From the NCBI GenBank assembly GCA_021397835.1, contig JAJFZO010000168.1, forward strand, positions 2,170,001 to 2,234,000: DNA of 64,000 nt, given 5' to 3'. The stretch comes from Moringa oleifera. Taxonomy: Eukaryota; Streptophyta; Magnoliopsida; Brassicales; Moringaceae. Under the pieces are notes generated by a model. The model did not search any database, had not been told where the DNA came from, and saw only the letters and a program-made list of their open reading frames with translations. Positions within the stretch are counted from its first letter, which is position 1; every line of letters starts with the position of its first letter. Positions 11,925 through 24,713 of this stretch are shown here, piece by piece. The position numbers were made by a program, and so were the translations under genes.

Positions 11925-14900
11925 CTACCTTTGTCTTCTTGCGTGGGTTTCAGTGACAAGATACTTGTCTCTTATTGAATGCAGTTCCCTAACTGCCTTA
12001 ATGATGTCCATTCGCTCTTTGGGTGATTCCACAGAACATGCCACTCCAATTCTGAGGACAGAAATCAGGCATTCGGTCATTTTATTCCCTCTGTTGCGTG
12101 CCTCGCTCGGGTTGCTGCTAAAACTTGCACCATTCTCTGCTGCATCTGCCTCATGCAGAAGCAAAGGATCTGCAATTTGAGTTACTTGATCTGGCAGTCC
12201 CATCTTTGTGAAATCATGAAGGGTTAACCCATCCTTGAACATATCATCAGTGGGTCGTTTCCCCATGAATACTTCCAGCAGTAGTATTCCGTAGCTATAC
12301 ACATCGCCGCTTGTGGTTGCCTCACTACCTACACCGTACTCTGCAAACTCACATCTCAGTGCAGTGTTGGAAGTATGGTGTTTACAGGTTTAGCTAGCAT
12401 AATGCGCATATCCTTAAGAAAAAGCATGATCAAGATGGATAATATTGTTTGAAAGTAGACACGAAAAGCTTTACCTGGGGCTGCATAACCAACTGTTCCC
12501 TTTAGACCAATGGAGCTGGTTTGATTTGCAGTAGATGTGTTTGGGAAAAACCTTGCCAAGCCAAAGTCCCCTACACGGGCGACCATGTCATCATCAAGAA
12601 GAACATTGCTTGGCTTCAGATCACAGTGGACTACAGGCACATGACATTGGTGATGAAGATAAACAAGTGCGGAAGCCACATCTATCGTGATGTTCAACCT
12701 TTGAAGAAAGTTCAAGCTCCTCGTTTCTGTAAGTTCCCCTCTTGCGTTATGAAATGTATGCAACCATCTCTCCAAGCTCCCGTTTGGCATGAACTCATAA
12801 ATAAGAGCTTTGAAAGGGTTACCTTGGAAATCAATACTAGAGCAAGCAGATATTATCTTGACCAGATTACGGTGTCTGATATTCTTCAGAGTCTCGCACT
12901 CTGCTATGAAGCTCTTAGATGCTGCTCGGTGTTGAAGATTCATCACCTTCACTGCAATAGTTTTTCTATTTTGGTCCAGAGTGAGAATTCCTCTATACAC
13001 TTGTCCAAAGCTTCCTTCCCCAATCATATTGGCCGATGAAAATCCATCTGTTGCATCAAGGAGTTGTTGATACGAGATTTGTGGAATTGAATTACTGGAG
13101 AATGTTAATGGGGCCTCCTTTTTGGGTTTCTGATTTTTGAGCCAGTAGAAAACCATAGCAGATGACAGCAAAATAAATAGAATAACTCCAGAAACTATGA
13201 AGGCTAGCTTGACTGGTTTCGATCTTTTCGATTCCTTGAAGTCGCACGATGGCAAATGCAATTCAGTCGGACCCCCGCAAAGCTTCTGATTTCCAATCAG
13301 TGAAACTGCTGTTGCATTGTTGAAAGGTCGTCCTGTTGGTACCTCCCCTTCCAAGCGGTTGAAAGATAAATTCAAGTGCGTTAAGAAAGACAAACTCTCA
13401 AAAAACTTCGGAATTTGGCCAGATAAATTGTTGCGAGAGAGATCTACCACTTCAAGGCTTTTTAAGGATTCCAGAGAACTAGGAATTGTTCCAGAGAAAG
13501 AATTACCTTCTGCCCAAAGATTTCTCAAGCTTGTACAACTTCCCAAGGTGACGGGAATCTCACCAGAAAATCGATTCTCAGAAATATCTAATGCAATAAG
13601 ATTCTTTAAGTTGCCCACTTCCAGAGGAAAAGAGCCTGTTAGAAAGTTGTCATCTAGATATAGACTAATGGAGAGTGTCTGAATGGTGAGGATTTCCTTT
13701 GGCACAGTACCACTGAGCCTATTCTGATTTAAATTCAATCTAATCATTTTTTTACATTGACCCAGTGTCTCAGGTATTCTGCCCTGTAGATAGTTTTCTG
13801 ACAAATCCACGGAGCTTAACAATGACAAATTACCCAAGGACGGAGGGATTCTTCCCGAGAATCTGTTTACATCCAAATACAGGATTTCCAGAAATTTAAG
13901 CTTGCCTATCGTGTGAGGAATGATGCCGGATAAATGGTTGAACTCCATGGCAATTCCATTCAGTTTTACTAGATTTGATATCCCGGAAGGAATGGTGCCA
14001 GATATCTGATTAGCTCCCAAGTACAGTTGTGTGAGTGTTCTTGAGAGATTGGCTACAGAATCTGGAAGAACTCCTCCAAATCGATTCCGATTGAAGATCA
14101 ATACCTGCAACTTGCTACAATTGGTTAGTGACGTAACGAAATCTAGATCACCAACTGTGCCACTACCCAGATTATTCCCTCCAAGAGATAGCTGCATGAG
14201 GTTCCTGAGACCACCAAAATTGATAGATACTTTGCCACTGAAATGATTAATTCCGAGGTCTAGCATTTCAAGTTCCGAAGCATTGGACAATGAGTCTGGG
14301 AGAGGTCCAGTGAAAGTATTGTTACCAAAATAGAACTCTCTCAGGTTTGGTAGAGTGAAGGCTAAGTTAGGCGGGAGATTACCATGAAACTGATTGCCTC
14401 CTATGTCAAATACGGAGAGTGAAGAGATGTTGAAAATTGAAGGGGGAACAATACCTGAGAGCTTATTTCCTCTTAGGATAAGTGATACTAGACCTTTTAG
14501 CTGGCTCAGCGTGCCTGGAAAACTCCCATGCAAGAAATTTTCTTCCAAAGAAATAACCTGTAAAGCTGAAAGATTTCCCAGGAAAGCTGGGACTTGGCCT
14601 GTCAAATGATTCTTATGAATTTTCAGCACCTCAAGCTTCAATAAGCTACTAAGCTCTGGAGGGATATCACCCTCCAAGTTGTTGCGAAAAGCATAAAATT
14701 CAACAAGATTGAAGCAGTTGGATAGATTGGCTGGTATTGAGCCGCTGAAGGAGTTATTTTTCAGTACCAGGCTTCGAAGCCTGGACAGACGACCGAGTTC
14801 GGGAGGGATTTCGCCGTAAAAGCTGTTGTCGTAAAGGAAGAGAATCCTTAAGAAGCTTAGGTTCCCTATATAAGGAGATAAAGAACCTCGCAGTTTTTGG

Positions 14901-15184
14901 TTATTCATATCCAATATGGTCACCCTTTGGTGCTTATGACCGCAGGTAACCCCTTTCCACTGACACATAGGCACTGTAGCATTCCATGAGCTTGTCGCTC
15001 CCAACGGATCTTGAATCAGCGACTTTATGGCCAGTAAAGCCAGACGATCTGTTTCATTTCCATTGTTTCTTGTGGTAGTGATTTTTCTGGTCAGCGCAGC
15101 GGAGCTGAAAGGCAGTGAGAAGCTGATGCAGCACACAAGAATGGCACAGGAGATAGTGGGATGAAAGATTGTTAGAATTGCCAT
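11925..15184 (-). CDS. LRR-XII receptor-like serine/threonine kinase (EFR/Xa21/At3g47570 type)
   Basis: A plasma-membrane pattern-recognition-type receptor kinase. Exons are 12475-15184 and 11925-12340, with a 134-bp intron inside the kinase domain at [15 protein letters not shown], a position typical of this subfamily. Total 3126 nt, 1041 aa. The ATG at 15184 starts a good signal peptide ([19 protein letters not shown]); an in-frame ATG at 15322 would add 46 residues with no signal-like character, so it is not preferred. Order: LRRNT ([23 protein letters not shown]), about 20 LRRs, a TM helix at about 658-682 ([20 protein letters not shown]), then the kinase from about 705. The kinase has a glycine loop [17 protein letters not shown] lysine, [12 protein letters not shown] near 852 and DFGLARF near 873. 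Cys in place of Arg makes it a non-RD kinase, as in immune receptors. All catalytic residues are present and the frame is intact. The ligand cannot be predicted. Confidence 0.93.
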
Positions 15185-15612
15185 TGAATTGGGCAGGAAG
15201 AAGGTGGTGGTTGAGAGTGTTTGGATGATTGTTTTCAAGCTTGCGAGAAAAAGTCCTTTGCATACAAATCGTCTGGGAGGGAAAAAGTGGCTACGTTGAC
15301 AGATAGTCTCACCAGAAATCACAAAGTCAAGCTCCTAAAGTGATAGCTGCGCATCAAAGCTGCCACTCAAATTCCAGAAGGAGACATGCAGCCTTTCTTC
15401 CATCTTCCCCTTTTTTTTCAAAATGGTGGGCCAAAAAATGGATTGCAGCCCAAATGAATAGTAAAGAATTCCAAACTAGAACTGGAAATCACCATTATTT
15501 ATGGGGTTATCTTGCCTCTTGATAAATAGTCAAGTGAGCTACAATTTACGGATTGACACCAACCGACCCAGCATTAATGGTCATCTCTCTTTCTCTCTCT
15601 CTCTCTCCCCTG
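15185..15612. promoter_or_regulatory. 5' flank of the LRR-XII kinase gene
   Basis: Leader and proximal promoter of the receptor kinase, which reads leftward. It holds the unused in-frame ATG at 15322 and a (CT)n microsatellite at about 15587-15606. On the minus strand that microsatellite is a (GA)n tract, a common plant promoter element. No clear TATA box could be fixed. Confidence 0.4.
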
Positions 15613-16520
15613 TCACTCTCTCAAACCAAACTGGTTTAATTCCATTGAGGGCAGCTTCCTTTTAATTAAAATGTTAACTGATGCTACCGAAAAATAACCG
15701 GTATTAAGATCAATACACGTGGTAAAGAGTCTTCTAGATATGAAGATGAGAAAGGGCTCTGTACAAAAAAAAAATCGTTCAAGAAGCGCCACAATGCAAT
15801 CGAGATACCTTACTACGTTTAACTTAGAGATTTCGAATGAACGAAATATGGGTCTTTCATGGGTGGCTTGATTAGACACATCGTCTTAGTTTGCTAATCA
15901 AAATTTTCGAGGAGCCATAGATTTTGTATCGTTTCCCACAGACGATGCCAATTTGTTGCTACAAAAGTTTATTTGAGGAAAAAAACGTAGAAAAGAACAC
16001 AAAGACTGATGACTTGTTGAGAAAAGAAATTTAGCTTCGATGGAGTGAGGATGGTTTGTTGCTTCTTGTTAGGAATCGATTCTGTAAAATCAAAGAAAGT
16101 GAGCATGGAGGTGTCCCGTGGAATGACTTCAATGCTTAAATCAATACTAAACTTAGCAGCCAAACATTATAAAAATGAAAAATAGCCTGAGTTCTTAGTG
16201 AGTGAATCTTGGTGTTTATAGAAGAAGGGTTTGTGTAGTTGTCCTTCTCTACAACTAGCTCCCAGAATCCCTTATGGAGGTTACGAGTGAAGTGGCCTAC
16301 TGCCTGCTGAGCTACATGACAAGCTGTCATAGGAAATTTTCAGCACCGTCTTGCTACTGGCGTAGAGGTAGAAGATAATCTTTGGGGATGGGGTTGGTTC
16401 CTTTCTTTAACAAGATGAATGAACTTGATGAACACCTCTTCCGAGCCATCTAATTTGCTGGCCCAAAACAGCTTCACTAGTTGCCATGAGGAGTTCTGCC
16501 ATGGTCAAGGCTAATTTTGA
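15613..16520 (-). mobile_element. decayed LTR-retrotransposon remnant (LTR, primer-binding site, start of gag-like region)
   Basis: On the minus strand TGGCATCGTCTGTGGGAA at 15933-15950 is two bases away from the plant Ty3/gypsy-type primer-binding site TGGCGCCGTCTGTGGGAA. The upstream side ends TGTAGCAACA, like a 3' LTR end. It contains a TATAAACACC box at about 16213-16221 that would be the LTR promoter. Downstream is a short broken frame (MAPRKF, stop, then SNQATHERP and 88 residues to 15613) that may be the start of gag. No polymerase, second LTR or target-site duplication was found, so this is a fragment; the outer limits are approximate. Confidence 0.45.
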
Positions 16521-17247
16521 GTAAATTTAAGCCAATAAATTGAGAAACAAGCTTCTTTCTTGAGCTCATACAATGAGACTATTTCTATCTCCAATAATAT
16601 TATATATTTTAATAAATTTTATGATATTAAAAAAATAAATAAATATTATTTAAAATTATATTTTGATATATATTAAAAAATTACATATTAATTTTTTTAA
16701 TATTAAATATTTTTAAAAATAATATAATTTATATCACTTATCAAAATAATCAACCATGAAAAAAAAACAATTTGAAATTTTTTATATTTTTATTTGAATA
16801 TTTTAAAATATATAAATAAAACAATAATATAATGTAACAATCATTCCTTTTTTTAAACATTAAATTCACATAAAATTTACATAATTTTATTGTCATTTCA
16901 TAGTAAAAACAAACAGAACAACGTGAGATTCTTGAAAAATTTCCACTGCTAATTAGAAAAGATACCCTAATTGTAATTAGGACAGGGAGTTTGTCATTCA
17001 GTCCAAGCTGATACCATCCACAGTGACTGCTGCAACCAAAGCTATGCAGATTGGCTTATAACAGCAACGCTGGTTTCACAGAAAGCTTAAGGAAATCATT
17101 CATGTCTCTTCAGAATTTGATTGTTAATGTACAGTATAAACAAAAGAACCATTTTCATGATTGATACACAGCAGAATAGCTACTCCACTCAATGAGCTTC
17201 AAACTTCTTGCCAGTACTTTTGAGTCTTCTGCAAGCAACTAATCAAG
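16521..17247. other. intergenic and 3' UTR
   Basis: AT-rich sequence at 16580-16900 with nothing recognisable. From about 16920 the composition becomes mixed, and this part is probably the 3' UTR of the dehydrogenase gene. Confidence 0.5.
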
Positions 17248-20200
17248 CTAGTCGAGCTCATCCTTGCCAGAGTAATAATGGCGGAAAACGCAAGAAAAGT
17301 CCTTCACATCATGCCCAGTTTTGCAGAGATCTGCATATCTGCAAAACCCAATTGTTCATTTCATCAGCCTAGGATAAACCAACTTACAATATTGTGATAG
17401 CACTCTCCCTCTTAACTTAGCTCTAATCAGACAATTTTCCATCTAAGTTCAGTAATTTCGTGCAGTAAGACTTCAGTGTTGAATGCAAATTTTCGAGGTT
17501 GACAAGTGTCTGAAGCACTTACATCTCTTGTGCTTGACAAGTCAGTGGACATCTGAGACCAACCTCTTTTGCTGATGCTGCTGCAAGGTCTAAATCTTTA
17601 GCCTGCATCACAGCAAGGCCATGGATACCCATAAAATCAACAACAACATTAAGAGGAAATAACAGTTGGAAGTCAGAAAAGTTTCGGTAATATGATTATG
17701 CCAGGCAATTGACATTAAACAAGCCTCAATAGGACTGCAGAACCAGTAACTGTGCTATTGGACAAATCACAGACTGTGGTATCACGTTGACTAACAAAAA
17801 CAGAAATGGGTAGTAATTAAAATCTGGTGAAGCAATGAATCCAGGCAGAGATTATTCAGAATGTTATGGGATGTTACTTCAGAGGGAGGTAGGTCAAGTT
17901 CCTTACCATTAGTTTAGAAGCAAACCCACCCTCGTAATTCCTTGAAGAAGGCACCCCTTCCATTACTCCAGGAACTGGGTTGTAACTATCACTGTCATGT
18001 ATGCAGATATCAGATAATATCCCACAAATTTCTTAATAATATTATAGTAGTTTCTTAAGTTTTTGCTTTATTATAGCAGGAAAGAGCCTTGAAGCTAACA
18101 TGAAGCCTACTAATTCATCAATCATTGATCAGAATGTCGGATGTCATTGAGAATGAGACATAAAAAAGTGTTGAGTACCTAGACCAACAGCGAGCACTTG
18201 AAGTGTTAAATACTTCTGTAAGAACATTGGCAGAGATTCCCAACAACTGACCAAGAGCAAGTGCTTCTGAAACACCAAGCATACTCACAGCCAGTGCCAA
18301 ATTGTTGCAGATCTTCGCTGCCTATAACAACCATGCCATAGATGTCCCAATCACAAAAACAGATTTTGGGTAAGGACAAGTTTCTGATGTACAATAACCG
18401 AGTAGTATTTCTATGCATGTTGGGCACACGCAATAGAAGTAAATCTATGAGATTACCGTTGTTAACTTATCAGCCATAAACTCCATCTATAAAAAGGGTC
18501 ACAACGAAAAGGAGGAAGCTAGGAAGGGGAGATGAAAAAGGCCTAAATAGTTGTAGCGTTGAGCCTGTAAAAGAACTTACTGAACCATTTCCTACTCCGC
18601 CACAATAAATCGTGTTCTTTCCCATTGAGAGGAATATGGGTTTGGCAGCCATATAGACATCCTGAGGTCCACCCACCTGAATGACATGCCATCTCAAGTT
18701 CAGAAGTGTGCATAACGAAAACAGAGAGCCAAAGCACCAACAACCTAAAATTCCTCAGGTACTAGAGTATGCTCAATATACTGTAACTCAATCGTCTTTG
18801 AATGATTGAAGTAGAACAGCTGAAAAGTGACGCTATACAAATATATACATATATATATGCGCAAAGAATGTACATTGAGTGCAACAAAATTACTACTACT
18901 TTGTCAGATAGATTACTACTAAAGAAATGTGAGATCACATAATTGGGTTTTATGTTTTGTTCCAGTGACCTGGAGCTTAATTTATTTACACCTTAAACAA
19001 GCTTAGATTGGGCATTTTGCTATATCTTTGATGTTACAGCATCAATTCCTATATTAAGAACATTCCATCTAAGATGAAGCAGAATTGAACATACGACTCT
19101 CATTCACTTCTAAAATTAAGACCATATACATGACAGGAAACAAGTATTCACACCATTAGGAAGAAATCTCAGACAGTGAAGCAAGTACGTAACTTTCTTA
19201 TTTCCAAAGGACCATAAAAAGATTGAACAAACAATTTTATTTATTGAAGTGGTAAGAGGTGAATTCATACCATGAAAGTAAGTGTAGCAGCTTCTGCAGC
19301 AAGAACACCTCCAGACACAGGAGCATCCAACATGACAGGCTTTTCCCAGTGACCTACATAAAAGATACTTAAAATATTTGAAAATGCAAGTTGAACATGA
19401 ATGATTAGAAACATAATTCACATAGCCACCCGCAACTTGTTCCTCCAAAATTCGGTTTGAAGAGTGGCTTCAGATTATCTGATTCAAATCATGACGTAAA
19501 TGCTTACAGGAGCAAGAAATAGCATCCCTATAGTAGAGAACTGCATGCTAATGCCTTCCTTGAAAAAAACACCATCACCTGAATTTGTGTTAATTAAAAT
19601 TCATAATTTTCATTTTCAAACTTCCCCACTTCTTTTAGGATGAAATCACAATCTATGTTACAATCGATTATGATAGGAATCAGCCCAACTGAAGTTCCTC
19701 TAGGGCAGAATGACTCTACTTCTTTCTCTTTTAAGAAAACTTTACGTAGCTTTTGTGCACTATTAACCGTTCAAATTTGATAGAAACAATTCAAAGACTA
19801 AAACATTAGATGATATGGAAACGCCTAGATTTGCTGTCCTCTTATTGTGTTACATAAATACAACTACAGAGCTGACTACAAGAATAGGTTGACATATGGT
19901 CAAGAAACCAAATTAATGTAGATGATAAAGCAGAAATGCAAATTTTTGCCTCAATGCCCTTTGTCTTCTTTTCTGCCTGACAAGGTCTCAGCAGCTGTTA
20001 GGAAAATTGTCTTTACAGACATGCCAAGGTGCCGGCAGGTGGATTTAAACAGACCAACGCTTCATGAGGTATCTATACTCAAGAGTAAGAGTCATTGACC
20101 TTGTGTGGTTGAACGTTCCCTTAAACAAACTTTTTTCCCCTTTGTTTACCAGTAAAAACAAGAATAACTTCAGAATATCATACAACTTGGCTATGTTGTC

Positions 20201-23200
20201 AATTGGTCTTTGCTTCCTTCATGAAGATGAATGTAAGAGATGCAAATTTAGAGAAACAGATGGCTAAAAATTAATGATCTAACAATTAATTAGCCTCCAA
20301 TAATTAATTGAGCCTGGTATTAATTAGTGCAAGATTCAATTTTGACTAAGAATTAACTGGGTTTGAGAACAGACAATTATTTAATATAGCAGAGATAGAG
20401 ATAGAAAGAGAGACAGAGAAACAGAGAGATACAAGACAGTGCAAATATTCAACTTTCCTCTCTCAATCATAATTATTAAAGGCACAAGGCAACTAAGATG
20501 CAAAGGGCTCCTAGAGCCTAGTTCACAAAGGTGCACCTTTGGACAAATAAGGTGCATGTTTATCAAATTGTTTATATGCTACCACCATTACAAAATAATA
20601 TCATAAGTGAAAACCATTTAAGCTCATACTGGAACGTTGGAGGATTAAAGAACTGATGTAGTAAAAAGAATAAAGACAAGAAGAAGAGAAGATGGACAAA
20701 TGACAGAGGTAAGAAGGAGAGAAAGTTGAATTTGTGTTGAAGAGAGATCAAGTGGGGCAGTTGATTAGTTAACTGCATTTGTTTACACTCTTACTTTGAT
20801 ACACACACACACACATATATATATATATTAGGACATATAATGTAAACTCACAACTCACTACCTCCAATCCACCAGTTTTTTCTAGCCATCTTTACAAGGA
20901 TGTCCTAAAATATACGCTCATCTTGAGAAGCCACAATACATCATGTGCTAGTTCTTTGAGAGCATCTTTTAGCTTTTCTTTTATACCAACAGAAAATTTT
21001 TGTGTGAGTTCAACCTACAAGGGCAATTTTGAAGACTAAAAAAGTAACATCAGTTGAATATATCTACCAGCATGTTTCAATATGCATAACATTCAAACAG
21101 ACATGGACAATATTTACGGGACCAAGGGAGTAATACAGAAATTACAAAGGTCAACTTGCTGAAATTAGTGCTTGGCTTAGCTTCAGACCTTCAGTGCACC
21201 ATCAACAACTATGCTCTAAACTTCATCATACTTAAAACATGTCTGATGAATGATCATATAGTCCAAAATATGGACAGCATTTAAGCTAAGCATATGTGTA
21301 TAGGGCAGAGTAAGCATGAAAAATTAGTGGTTAACTATTCTAGAAAAGCTTTTTCTGATTAGTGCTGCTATTTTACCTGTCTTTTCTTTTAAAATACAAT
21401 TAGAAACAGCCATAGAGATCTTTCTTGATGTCTGGGGATCAATAGTGGATGAATCTATTAATAACTGCGGTCCTATGACATTCCCTCCATGAAGCAAACC
21501 ATTTGGTCCATTGTAAACGTGCAATACCTACATAAATCAGATATGATCTTCATATTGGCATCCGTAAACCAGTAATGGGATACCTAAGTTCAGTGCAATT
21601 GAGGAGCATGCAAATAGACAATACACATAGAATCTCCTAAAAGCAATAGCACCAAGCAAAAAGAAAATGGTTTCAATTATCTGATCTTTGGATAGAAGGT
21701 GACGAAAATTTGTTATTCACCTAATTTGATGTGAAATTTGGGAGGACCTCTCCATGTTCTCCTGGATTATATTATATTATACACAGAAGTCTAATTGAGT
21801 TCAGATGGAAAGTTGTAAGAGATAGTAATATTGCCTCCCTAGAACTGCATACTGAAGGAAACAGACACTCGAAAGCATATTTCTTAGCAGCGCTCCTTTG
21901 ATGAAATATAGTTCTGTCTCAAAAATAGTGTTCTGTACAAAACCTATGATTAGTAAAGCTAATTATCACAATACATTTTCTTTTCATTCACAGTAAGTAA
22001 ACAAAATTAGAAATGCAGAGGGATGGAATGGAACTCAGCACACAGGTAATGAAGTGAATAATAGAGCAGAAGGCAATCTCTTTACAAGATTATGGACAAC
22101 CAAAGTAGAAGATCTAGCAATAAATGTTCCAGAGCTATAATGTTGCAACAAAGAGGCAACTGGATTTATGAACTTACATGAGATGATGAAGGCAACATAG
22201 TAATCACAACATCACTCATTTCCGCAACTTCAAAGGGTGTTTCTTTTGTGGAAACTCCCATGTCAGAAAAATTCTTCAAGACATCACGGTTTCTAATAAA
22301 AACAAAAGTTACCAATATGATTCATGGTAGAGATTTAGGGTCCACACTTCCTGTAAATGAAACACAATAATAAATCTATAGCACAGAATTGAATTCCCCA
22401 AAACAAATACGGGCTCATATCCTTTATATATGCATGCTAATCTCTGAATAAACGGTCAGCATATTTATGAGGACATCATAACTTTTAAAAAAAAAAAAAG
22501 AGAGAGAGAGAATAGTTTCAGGGTAGACAATTTGAATTAGTAAACATACTTCAAGTGCATGAAAAACAAGTCAAATGCATTACATGTCATGAACAGTAAC
22601 TCTGTATCCAGCCTTAATTAGATTATTTGCCATTCTGGATCCCATGTTTCCAAGCCCTATGAATCCAACATTCTGCAATATATCAATCCACTTATTAATA
22701 TAAGCAATCAAGAAAAACTACACCACGGAAAAAAATTAACCATAAAGGAGAAAAGACATCACTGTTCACCAACTCATCCTTAAAGGAAAATTTTGAAGAA
22801 TCAAGCAATTTATCACTTTCTAGTTGAAACAAAAGACAAAGCAACCAAATATCTTTCTAGATGAAAACAGCGGCCATGAAAGATTATAGCTAGCAACAAG
22901 AAAACATTGTCTTTTTTTTTTTTCACTAATTCACTAATTCCCTCCATGAAACCTTACTGTCAATTTCCTCATAGTTGACACACTAAAATATAACCAAATT
23001 GCAAGTAGAGGCAAAAGTACAAAGAAGATATTAGCAAATCAATCACATCAGAGAGGAATTAAAATAGAAATGGACAATATATTCTAGGGCTACATACAAC
23101 CACCAACACTATTGGAAATATAAACTTTTAACAAGTCTTCATAGTTCAAACAGACAAGCAAGTTTGTGGCCAAGAAAAGGTACTACATTTTCCTAAATGC

Positions 23201-23741
23201 ACCCAATTGATATAAAGACTGACAGAGAAACTGATGATAAATCTTCAAAAAATCAAACAACCACAAAAGCAAGAAAAAATTTCAAGTTCTTTTTGTCAAT
23301 GTAAACTCAAAATCCACAGTAAAACGCATTCCTCGGTTGACAAATAGAGTACTTCAGTTAGAGAGCACAAAACATAAAGAAACAGAGTCTTTGGGTTTTC
23401 ACTTATAGTCAGAGAGTAAAATCTAGTCATGTCTTCGGTGTACTATATATGCAGAAAAGTTCGTATAAGAAACAAAACTAACCCATCAACAATCGCATAT
23501 TCCAATTGAGAATTTCGAATATAAAGCATGATTTTGAGATGAAATGAACAAAAACCGCAGACCAAGTGAAGGTATCCTAACGAAATGAAAAGGCGAAGAA
23601 AAGCTTAACCTTGAACTGAGATGAGACTTGTGATGAAGAGACTCTGCGTTCTAGTATCCAAAAGGGTTGACAGGGACGGGACATGAATTTACTTTTGTAC
23701 TTCAACAGAGCAAGTTGTGTTTTGACTCTGCACATCGCCAT
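17248..23741 (-). CDS. 3-hydroxyisobutyrate dehydrogenase, mitochondrial
   Basis: Oxidises 3-hydroxyisobutyrate to methylmalonate semialdehyde with NAD+ in mitochondrial valine catabolism; plant enzymes also act on related short hydroxyacids. Ten exons: 23610-23741, 22584-22672, 22178-22292, 21377-21527, 19271-19353, 18581-18676, 18179-18321, 17907-17991, 17523-17602 and 17248-17338. Total 1065 nt, 354 aa, all phases consistent. Residues 1-44 (exon 1) are a basic, Ser-rich presequence suited to mitochondrial import. NVGFIGLGNMGSRMANNL opens the Rossmann domain. DSSTIDPQTSRKIS and DAPVSGGVLAAEAATLTFMV (S176-G177-G178) form the substrate site. K225 in GSAAKICNN is the expected catalytic lysine. 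The C-terminus is DFSCVFRHYYSGKDELD. The ATG at 23741 is chosen over one at 23780 because it matches plant homologues. It is the orthologue of AT4G20930 by position. Introns up to 2 kb hold only AT-rich and microsatellite sequence. Confidence 0.95.
20801..20829. repeat. (AC)n(AT)n microsatellite
   Basis: Seven AC units run straight into about seven AT units inside intron 4 of the 3-hydroxyisobutyrate dehydrogenase gene. A useful polymorphic marker position; no function implied. Confidence 0.95.
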
Positions 23742-24713
23742 TGATGAATCTTCGCTTCTCTGCAGTCTTGGGGAGACCAAACTCTAGTGTAATTGACTAG
23801 GCAGTGCTGTTTGTCCTCGTCTTCTAACTTGTAACTCAGATTCCTTGTATACGAGTTTGATGGGGCGACGGAATCGTGGGTGAGATGTATCTATAACGGG
23901 TCTCTTTACACGACAATACAACCCAATTGCCATTTTGCATGCTCGAAAAAAAATAGTAAAATATATAAATCTTGAAAAAAAAATAGTAAAATAAATAAAT
24001 ATTCAACCTGGTACTTGGGTTCATCTAAAAGAACAGTTTTTGGACAAAATAATTAAGTTCATTGTATGAATACTTTGCAGAGGAACTTTTCACATAAACC
24101 AAAAAAAAATACATGATTGTAGTTTCCCTTCTCAAACTTAAAAGAAAATAATTTTCCAGCATTTTTTCCTGTTATCATTTGGATACTGAGAAAATTCCAA
24201 GTTATACAATATTGACAAAAGAAAAAAAGACCAACAAATAAGAATAAGAGGCAGTTCATTAATGGGTTAAAGAAAAACCTTAAAAGAAAAGGGATCTAAT
24301 GCACACTTGACATAAAGACTCTGGAAACCATTCTTTGCTATCATACCATATTACAAAGTGTCACAAGATTGAGCTCTGTCATATGCCAGCATCCGCTCGT
24401 GATGCTGCCCATGACATCACTTGAGCTGGGACTCCAAACGAGCATCCATACTTTCACCGTGTCACCACGCCACTCACAGGTAAAGGATCCTACACAAAGC
24501 TACAAGCAAATAGGCATTGCTATAACTCATGCCTGGAATAGCCTAACATTTGAAGATTTTCTAACCGTTCAAAATAAAATCCATTTCTACAACAAATGGT
24601 TAATAACATCAGCAGATCAAACCAGGTGCCTTAATCAAATATTTGAGACGAGAGACCACTGAGACTGTAAATTCCTAGAGAACTTCAGATCCTAATAACA
24701 TCAGATTCAAAAA
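23742..24713. other. intergenic, dehydrogenase promoter and GHR1 3' flank
   Basis: Only about 1 kb separates the start of the dehydrogenase from the stop of GHR1; both read leftward. The right part is probably the GHR1 3' UTR. A-rich tracts lie at about 23945-24000. No ORF or repeat of note was seen. Confidence 0.5.

Noticed and set aside
12521..14609. Plus-strand ORFs of 70-172 codons
   Set aside because: They are antisense shadows of the LRR-XII kinase coding exon.
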